The notes under the pieces were generated by a model. It was not told the origin of the DNA and searched no databases. It saw nothing but the letters and a program-made list of their open reading frames with translations. A program made the translations under genes and the position numbers. Shown piece by piece: positions 32,501-38,103 of a stretch of 38,103 nt of DNA; the first letter of the stretch is position 1, and every line of letters starts with the position of its first letter. This DNA comes from Verrucomicrobiota bacterium (GTDB taxonomy: Bacteria > Verrucomicrobiota > Verrucomicrobiia > Verrucomicrobiales > DEV007), in contig DAOUQC010000049.1 of the NCBI GenBank assembly GCA_030625775.1, positions 1-38,103 on the forward strand, in the 5' to 3' direction.

Positions 32501-33643
32501 TCACGAAGTGAGCCGGTGGGTGGGCTCGGGCATGCCGGGGCGGAAGTGTTCGCTGTGGGTGATGCGGAAACCCAAGTGGTGATTTTTTTTCAGGATGGAT
32601 TCGAGGCTTGCGCTGACTGCATGATCGAGGGTTTCGGGGGCGGCTTCGGCGCGGATGTTGAGTAGGATTTCACCGTCCTCCAGGTGATCGACAAGGCGGT
32701 GGGAGAGCTCGGCCTGGGCATCGGATCGAACGAGGTTGATGGCGGCGATTTCCATGGGGTCACCGAGCGGGGTGAGGGTCATTTTTAAATGGGCAATTTC
32801 AACATCGTCTTTGGCTAGAGAACTGCGCAAAGACTGGGCGAGTTCAGTGAGAATTTGATTGCCATCAAATTCTTCCTCTTCATTTGTTGCTTCGATTTCG
32901 ATAGTAGTATTGAGCCAGCCTAGCAGAGCCTCTCCTTCGCCGTAGCGTTGATAATCAATTTCAAGAAAGCGGGTAACATTCATCTCTGATTCGAGGGTCG
33001 AGGCAAACCAACCTTCCATCCCTAGACTTTCACGTGCCGAGATTTCGTGGATCCTGGCATCGGGAAATTCAGCTGAGAAAAACTCACGTAACGAAACGAG
33101 GTCGGCTTCCGGGACGGTATCAATTTTGTTGATTACGATGATCTCTGCTTCCTCAAGTTGCTTGCGGTAAATATAACAAACATTCGCAGACAGTTTTCGC
33201 CTGGAGTTCTCAAGGCCAAAAATTCGTCGGGCGCGAACCGGATCGACAAGAACAGAGAGTGGTGCGACGGCAAATTCCTCGCCATAGATTTTTTGCAAAG
33301 GAAGGCTGACCGTGGCAACCAGATCAGTGCAGGAGCCGACAGGTTCGGCGAGGAATATGTCCGGACGGGTTTCTTTGCTGAGGTGACGTGCAGCATCGAT
33401 CAGGGAATTGAAACGGCAGCAAAAACATCCGCCGGAGATTTCCTCGACCGGAAAGCGATTGGAGCGTCCCAGGGCGGAATCGACCAGTCCAGCCCCCTGG
33501 TCATTGGTGATGAGTCCGACTTTCAGTCCCTGATCATCCAGATGTCGGGCAAATTTTTGGATTGAAGTGGTCTTTCCCGCTCCAAGAAACCCACCAATCA
33601 TGATGTAACGGGAGGTGACAGGGGCCGATGCAGAGTTTTTCAT
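32501..33643 (-). CDS. CobW/YeiR-type G3E GTPase (metallochaperone-like)
   Basis: A 380-aa P-loop GTPase. Walker A is GGFLGAGKTTS (17-27). The metal-binding C-x-C-C of COG0523 proteins is GGCFCCRF (C73, C75, C76), and the G4 motif is NKID. Family members insert metal into enzymes such as cobaltochelatase, nitrile hydratase or zinc proteins. The C-terminal part, from about residue 225, has EALLGWLNTTIEIE, then a second beta domain with EIAHLKMTLTPLG, and is longer than a simple CobW_C. It is first in the trio, and a perfect 7-bp inverted repeat lies 18 nt upstream of its start. The metal and the client protein are unknown; the radical SAM and Cys-rich proteins are the obvious candidates. Confidence 0.9.
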   Translation of the reverse strand: MKNSASAPVTSRYIMIGGFLGAGKTTSIQKFARHLDDQGLKVGLITNDQGAGLVDSALGRSNRFPVEEISGGCFCCRFNSLIDAARHLSKETRPDIFLAEPVGSCTDLVATVSLPLQKIYGEEFAVAPLSVLVDPVRARRIFGLENSRRKLSANVCYIYRKQLEEAEIIVINKIDTVPEADLVSLREFFSAEFPDARIHEISARESLGMEGWFASTLESEMNVTRFLEIDYQRYGEGEALLGWLNTTIEIEATNEEEEFDGNQILTELAQSLRSSLAKDDVEIAHLKMTLTPLGDPMEIAAINLVRSDAQAELSHRLVDHLEDGEILLNIRAEAAPETLDHAVSASLESILKKNHHLGFRITHSEHFRPGMPEPTHRLTS

Positions 33644-33660
33644 TCTTCAGAGTGAGGTAA

Positions 33661-33681
33661 ATTCTTACGAACTTTAAGAAT
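33661..33681. promoter_or_regulatory. Inverted repeat just upstream of the CobW gene
   Basis: ATTCTTA (33661-33667), 7-nt spacer, TAAGAAT (33675-33681), a perfect 7-bp inverted repeat. It begins 18 nt upstream of the CobW start codon, a position suited to an operator or a 5'-leader hairpin. Zur- or Fur-type control is speculation. Confidence 0.4.
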
Positions 33682-33847
33682 ACTGAATATGACGCCATCC
33701 ATGGGATGAGGAAACTATTCTTTTGCCCGAAGTTTGCTATGCTGGAGGCAATCTTGTGGGAAAACAGGGCCTGCGAGAGGGCTTACCGGAGGTGATATGC
33801 AAAATTTCAGGGTAATTATCCATTGAAATTAATCCCGATTCCCCTTG

Positions 33848-33865
33848 CGATTTAAGTTTAAATCG
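33848..33865. promoter_or_regulatory. 18-bp palindrome upstream of the TpsB gene
   Basis: CGATTTAA, two bases, TTAAATCG (8-bp arms, perfect). It lies about 80 nt before the TpsB start and 18 nt after a TTGAAA hexamer (33823-33828). The rest of 33644-33944, about 300 nt including the inverted repeat at 33661, shows no gene that I can support. Confidence 0.4.
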
Positions 33866-33944
33866 TTCACGATCCTGAATTGAGACTACTTTGGACACCC
33901 TTATTTGTATGAGGAGTGTTTTAAGTGGCGTTATTTATTTTGTA

Positions 33945-36386
33945 ATGACTTATCAAAAATCGATAAATAAGCGGGCATTTAATATTACCCAGAGGGTAGT
34001 GTATTGGTCTGGATTAGCTCTACTGTTAAGTGTGGCTTCTCTATCAGCTCAGGAAGGGGCGACGAACGTAGCTCCTGCAGATGGAACTGCAGTCTCTTCA
34101 CCTGGTGCCTCAAGCTCAGCTACGAATTATGCTGCGCCAACCTCACTTTCAGGTCGCCAGATGCAGGCCTATCAACCGGGGAAGAAAAAGAAAAAAAGTT
34201 GGTTGAAGCGTCCCAAAAGTAAAAGGGTGCAGACCAACCGGGAAAGTATCAACGATGTGCCCGCCGCAAGTTCTGGAGACTTAGCTGTGTTGCCGCCGAT
34301 GCCAAGTGCCCTTCAAGAGCAACCGAGAGGGTGGCGGGCCAAGCGCAAGGCGAAACAAAGTCAGACGGTTCACAAGGTGCAGGAGCCTCAACTGGAGCAT
34401 GTGTTCCAAGGGCAGAGCACTGCAGGGCTTAGCCAACAAGCTACGCCGGCATCTGCGTCAGCACCGGCACCAGAGCCGGTCTATTATGAATACACCGGCC
34501 CGGCGATTGATCCGACCACGCCGTCTGGTAAACCTCTGCGTGCTTTTAATCGTAACTCGCGGCATGTCAAAAATCAGCAGGTGGTGGCAAGGGGTAGCGT
34601 GCCGGAAAGCGGTGGGTCTCGCTGGTTGAAACGGGCGGGTGATATTCAGAGTGGGGAGCCCTCAGGTTCCAAGTGGTCATGGGAGAACCCATTTAATAAT
34701 CCGCAAACACGCAAGCCTGCCATGCAGTCGGTGCCAGTGGGAGGGGCTCAGTCGGGTGGTGTCGTGAAGGGGCCGGAGGGCGAGGGCACGGCTTCTCCCG
34801 GGGTTACAGATGATGCACAACTGTTGGCCAGCCTGAAGGGGGTTGTGGTGGTTGCACGAACACTTGATGTGAAAAAGAAGGGGCGCTCCGGGGTGAGTGG
34901 AATTTTGACCGAGGGTGTGGTATTGCCTGAGAAAGTTCAAAACAGTTTTGCCCAGTATTTAGGGCAGCCACTTTCACTTGCAGTTTTGGATCAAATGGTG
35001 CGTGGTGCGGTGGTGGCTTTTCGTTCGAGTGACATGCCGGTGGTCGATGTGTTGGTGCCCGAGCAGGAAATCAACGACGGGGTGTTGCAACTGGTGGTGA
35101 TCGAGGGGCGGGTAGGAAAAGTTATTGTGGAAGGGGCCAAATATACAGATCCGAAATTCCTCAAGGACCAGATCAGTTTGAAGCAGGGGCAAGTGCTTAA
35201 AGAGAGCGTGTTGCTGGCTGACTTGCAGTGGATAAATAAAAACCCCTTCCGCCAGGTCGACATGATCTACAGTCCTGGTTTTGATTACGGAACGACAGAT
35301 CTTGTTTTGCGCACCAATGACGTTAAACCACTGTCGTTTTATGTGGGGGTAGAGAATTCCGGGAATACGTTACTGGGAGAAGAGCGTTTTCTGGCAGGAT
35401 TTAACTGGGCGGGGCCCTTGTTCTTTGGTCAGGAAAATACCCTAAGTTACCAATATTCGAGTGATCTTGATTTTGAGGCTCTGGCAGGGCATTCGGTGGT
35501 GTGGACCAGTTATCTGCCTTGGCGCCATCACCTGACCTTACTTGGAGCTTGGGTGAATCAGGGCATAGATACCATGGCGGCGGGTGAAATCGTCAACATT
35601 GGCGGTAAGGATGAGCAGGGAAGTATTCGTTATACGATCCCGATCAAGGGTAGAGGGAATTGGATTCATGAAGCGGAATTTGGATTTGATTACAAATCTT
35701 CCAACAGCAGTCTGGCTTTTGGTGGTTTGGATGTATTTGATACCACCACCGAGATTTTACAGTTTGGACTGGGTTACAATATTATCCAGAGCGATCGCTG
35801 GGGATCGACCAAGGTTGACAACGAGGTCATCTGGAGTCCGGGTGGCTTGAACGGTGACAACTCAACGGAAGTTTTTCGCTCACAGCGTGGCGGGGCCAAA
35901 GCGAATTATGTTTATGGACGTTCTGCGATAGAGCGGAATTTTTATCTGCCGAAAAACTGGGGTTTGATCGCCCGGGTTGAGGGGCAGTATTCCAGTGCCA
36001 ATTTGCTGGCAAGTGAAACCCTGGGGGCAGGGGGTTTTGATACAGTGCGTGGTTGGGAGCAACGGATTGTTCGTGGGGATCACGGAGTTGTGGCTAATTT
36101 GGAATTACGCACACCATCTTTGAGTCCAGCAAATCTGTTGGGTTTTCACAATGCCCAGGACGGCATGCAGTTCCTGACATTTTTTGACTATGGTTACGTC
36201 GCTTCACAGGATAGTCCCGAAGGGGCTCCGGGAGATTTTGGTCTAGGAAGTGTTGGCCTTGGACTGCGTTATCAGTTGGATGACAATTTTAGCCTTCGTC
36301 TGGATTACGGATTCCAGTTGATCGAATCAAACTTTGATGATGGAGAAACCGGCCGCGTTCACTTTGGTGGGCGGGCAAATTTTTAG
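33945..36386 (+). CDS. TpsB outer-membrane transporter (ShlB/FhaC/HecB family) with long N-terminal extension
   Basis: An 813-aa protein from ATG 33945, which starts a signal-peptide-like sequence (VVYWSGLALLLSVASLSAQ). ATG 33909 and TTG 33891 are alternatives. Residues about 40-290 are a low-complexity Ser/Pro/Ala/Gly region with basic clusters (GKKKKKSWLKRPKSKR). Two POTRA-like domains follow (about 295-458), then a 16-stranded-type barrel. The diagnostic loop motif is GGFDTVRGWEQR (VRG-aromatic) followed by GDHGVVANLELR and FFDYGYV. The chain ends in Phe, as expected for BAM insertion. It exports the TpsA protein encoded 268 nt downstream. Typical TpsB proteins are 530-600 aa, so the extension is unusual. 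Confidence 0.92.
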   Translation: MTYQKSINKRAFNITQRVVYWSGLALLLSVASLSAQEGATNVAPADGTAVSSPGASSSATNYAAPTSLSGRQMQAYQPGKKKKKSWLKRPKSKRVQTNRESINDVPAASSGDLAVLPPMPSALQEQPRGWRAKRKAKQSQTVHKVQEPQLEHVFQGQSTAGLSQQATPASASAPAPEPVYYEYTGPAIDPTTPSGKPLRAFNRNSRHVKNQQVVARGSVPESGGSRWLKRAGDIQSGEPSGSKWSWENPFNNPQTRKPAMQSVPVGGAQSGGVVKGPEGEGTASPGVTDDAQLLASLKGVVVVARTLDVKKKGRSGVSGILTEGVVLPEKVQNSFAQYLGQPLSLAVLDQMVRGAVVAFRSSDMPVVDVLVPEQEINDGVLQLVVIEGRVGKVIVEGAKYTDPKFLKDQISLKQGQVLKESVLLADLQWINKNPFRQVDMIYSPGFDYGTTDLVLRTNDVKPLSFYVGVENSGNTLLGEERFLAGFNWAGPLFFGQENTLSYQYSSDLDFEALAGHSVVWTSYLPWRHHLTLLGAWVNQGIDTMAAGEIVNIGGKDEQGSIRYTIPIKGRGNWIHEAEFGFDYKSSNSSLAFGGLDVFDTTTEILQFGLGYNIIQSDRWGSTKVDNEVIWSPGGLNGDNSTEVFRSQRGGAKANYVYGRSAIERNFYLPKNWGLIARVEGQYSSANLLASETLGAGGFDTVRGWEQRIVRGDHGVVANLELRTPSLSPANLLGFHNAQDGMQFLTFFDYGYVASQDSPEGAPGDFGLGSVGLGLRYQLDDNFSLRLDYGFQLIESNFDDGETGRVHFGGRANF

Positions 36387-36654
36387 CAGGAACTAAAGTA
36401 TAGTCTGTAGCCGTCGATTTAATCAGAGTGGGAATTTTATTGTCACAGATGAGAGGACGGGAACAAGTATTACTAAGGTGTTTTTTGTAGATTAGTTTTT
36501 TAAATAAATTCAATTAATTTCTCGCAATAATATTTTACATTAAATAGCTTCGATTATGCCATTTAGGCATAGATGCTGGGTGTAATTTACTGTATAAAAT
36601 TTCCTAAATAGATATAATTTTTCTCCCACCTGTTGTTCAGATAAGACCATTATT
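36387..36654 (+). promoter_or_regulatory. AT-rich spacer and leader between TpsB and TpsA genes
   Basis: This 268-nt gap is far more AT-rich than its neighbours, especially 36475-36625. It has a hairpin TATGCC / GGCATA (36555-36560 and 36566-36571, loop attta) and TATAAA and TATAAT hexamers at 36593 and 36613 without a well-spaced -35. It may hold a separate promoter for the exoprotein gene. No ribosome binding site of note precedes ATG 36655. Confidence 0.4.
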
Positions 36655-38103
36655 ATGAAGAGATTAACTCAATTCATTCGTGCGAGCGTGCGTTTGCAGT
36701 CCTTAGTGCTGCTGTCCCTGTTTCCAAGCCTGATATTATTACCGTCAAATCTGCAGGCTAATCCAACGGGAGGTATCGTTACGGGTGGAGCGGCTGAGAT
36801 TGGTGAGGGCCTGGGTGGCCATTTGCAGATCAACCAGGCATCGAGCCGGGCGGTGATCGACTGGGCGAGCTTTTCGATAGCGGCGGGGGAGTTGACCCAG
36901 TTTATCCAACCGGGAGCGGATGCTGCGGTATTGAACCGGGTGATCAGTGGTACACCGACGGCGATCATGGGTGCGCTGCAGGCCAATGGCAATGTGGCGG
37001 TGATCAATACCGCAGGCATTCTGGTGGGACCGAGTGGAACGATTGATGTGAACGGTTTGCTGTTGTCTTCGCTGGATGTGAATAATGCGGATTTCATGGG
37101 TGGCGGGGATATGCTCTTCCGTGGAGCAGGAGCTGCAGGGGTGACTAATATGGGACGTATCAATGCAGTGGGTGGTGATGTATTTTTGGTCGGTAAAACA
37201 GTAGTGAACAGTGGCACGATTTCAGCGGCCAATGGCACCGTGGGCTTGGCAGCAGGGGAAGAGGTATTGATCACAGCAGCACCCGATGCAGCGGGGGAGC
37301 GGGTTTTTGTGCGCCCGACGGCGGGTGTGGCCAGTGGCACGGGAGTGGATAACAGCGGTAGTATCGAAGGAGCGATGGTGGAGCTGAAGGCGCACGGCAA
37401 CATGTACGCCCTGGCAATCAATAACTCGGGATCAATCCGGGCAACGGGGGCGAGTAATCGCGGAGGTAAAGTGACCTTGCGGGCGATTGGCGGAACGATC
37501 ACCAACAGCGGAAGCATTGCGGCGACTTTGCCGAATGGTACAGGTGGACGGATTATTCTGGATGCGGGAGTGGGCGGCACGGTGAACGCGGGCGGAACGA
37601 TCGATGCCAGTGCGACAGGTGATGGCAAGATCGGTGGAGTGGTGATGATCAGTGGCGAGAGTGTGACGGTGCCGGGTGGAGCGAACATCAGCGCCAATGG
37701 CGAAGGTGGCGGTGGATTTATTCAGATCGGATCGGGTGATGGAGTAGATGCGCAGAACGTGGCGGTGGAAGCAGGATCGTCGATCAGCGCTAATGGGGGC
37801 AGTGGCCCCGGTGGCATGGTAGTGATTCAGGGAGGAACGGATAGCAACGTGATGGTGGCCGGAGCGGTGAGCGCAACGAGTCAGAGTGGTGATGGCGGGA
37901 TCATTGTGGTTGAAGGCGGGGACGTGAGTGTGACTTCGACTTCAACTTTGGATGCGAGTGGAGCGAATGGCGGAGTGATCACGGTGACGGGGGAAAACTC
38001 GGCGGTGGTGAACGGAAGCTTGAATGCAGTGGGAAGCGCGGGCAATGGCGGAGTGATCAACATCAGCGGTGGAAATAGCACCACAGTAGGATCGACGGCG
38101 AAT
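36655..38103 (+). CDS. TpsA exoprotein, filamentous-haemagglutinin-type (3' truncated)
   Basis: An open frame of 483 codons from ATG 36655 with no stop before the right edge, so the C-terminus is missing. It begins with a long signal peptide (residues about 1-36, ending LQAN). The TPS secretion domain follows, recognised by VIDWASFSIAAGELTQFIQP, AVLNRVISGTPTAIMGAL and NTAGILVGPSGTIDVNGLLL. From about residue 160, short repeats N-x-G-x-I-x-A alternate with GG-x-V-x-L, as in a parallel beta-helix. The late sequence is almost entirely Gly/Ser/Thr/Ala/Val in strand-turn rhythm. The product is likely a large surface-attached or released beta-helical protein exported by the adjacent TpsB. Codon-level GC is higher than in the leader. 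Confidence 0.92.
   Translation, partial: MKRLTQFIRASVRLQSLVLLSLFPSLILLPSNLQANPTGGIVTGGAAEIGEGLGGHLQINQASSRAVIDWASFSIAAGELTQFIQPGADAAVLNRVISGTPTAIMGALQANGNVAVINTAGILVGPSGTIDVNGLLLSSLDVNNADFMGGGDMLFRGAGAAGVTNMGRINAVGGDVFLVGKTVVNSGTISAANGTVGLAAGEEVLITAAPDAAGERVFVRPTAGVASGTGVDNSGSIEGAMVELKAHGNMYALAINNSGSIRATGASNRGGKVTLRAIGGTITNSGSIAATLPNGTGGRIILDAGVGGTVNAGGTIDASATGDGKIGGVVMISGESVTVPGGANISANGEGGGGFIQIGSGDGVDAQNVAVEAGSSISANGGSGPGGMVVIQGGTDSNVMVAGAVSATSQSGDGGIIVVEGGDVSVTSTSTLDASGANGGVITVTGENSAVVNGSLNAVGSAGNGGVINISGGNSTTVGSTAN

Noticed and set aside
36669-37697. 342-codon minus-strand open frame
   Set aside because: It is Pro/Ala/Ser-rich and lies opposite the repetitive TpsA coding sequence, which has a clear TPS domain; it is a shadow frame.
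1-38103. tRNA, rRNA, CRISPR, riboswitch or insertion sequence
   Set aside because: I looked for GGTTCGAATCC-like arms, regular spaced repeats, known aptamer cores and transposase motifs on both strands and saw none that hold up.

Overview
The window looks like chromosomal DNA from a member of the PVC superphylum, most likely Verrucomicrobiota. The main evidence is the adjacent pair of a Tat-exported DUF1501 protein and a PSCyt1/PSCyt2/PSD1 cytochrome. Supporting signs are two ThuA-fold secreted proteins, a Tat-exported Gfo/Idh/MocA oxidoreductase, BD-FAE-type esterases and a TpsA/TpsB pair. Base composition is close to even by eye. I see no tRNA, rRNA, CRISPR array, insertion sequence or phage gene.

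Positions 1-7683 hold a truncated TIM-barrel sugar isomerase, a tautomerase, a translationally coupled esterase/M60 metallopeptidase pair (minus strand), a YlbF-like protein with a Cys-rich tail, a clear terminator, a DUF2752 membrane protein, a ThuA protein and a second esterase. Positions 7699-12191 are the DUF1501/PSCyt pair, separated by an intergenic block of nested hairpins. A GNAT acetyltransferase follows.

Positions 12936-24651 are a surface-glycan region. Its core is a seven-gene minus-strand operon read from 24651 to 16659: GT2, polysaccharide pyruvyl transferase, GT4, gmd, fcl, an unrecognised protein, and a CMP-sugar cytidylyltransferase. It should supply GDP-L-fucose and a CMP-activated acidic sugar, and add pyruvate. 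A PAPS-type sulfotransferase lies convergent to its end. A paralogue of the unrecognised protein lies further left. I suggest the two paralogues are an unclassified glycosyltransferase-like family.

Positions 24817-30757 are a plus-strand run of six genes: Gfo/Idh/MocA, a divergent DapA-family protein, a RimB-like retropepsin, RimK, an AstE-like zinc hydrolase, and a DgoK-type kinase. A pair of sigma-70-like promoters with overlapping -10 boxes sits between this run and the divergent glycan operon. The run ends at a REP-like double-hairpin element.

Positions 30880-33643 are a tight minus-strand trio: CobW-type G3E GTPase, radical SAM enzyme, and a small seven-cysteine protein. This is my best candidate for an undescribed system. 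Positions 33945-38103 encode a two-partner secretion pair: a TpsB with an unusually long N-terminal extension, and a TpsA exoprotein that runs off the right edge.
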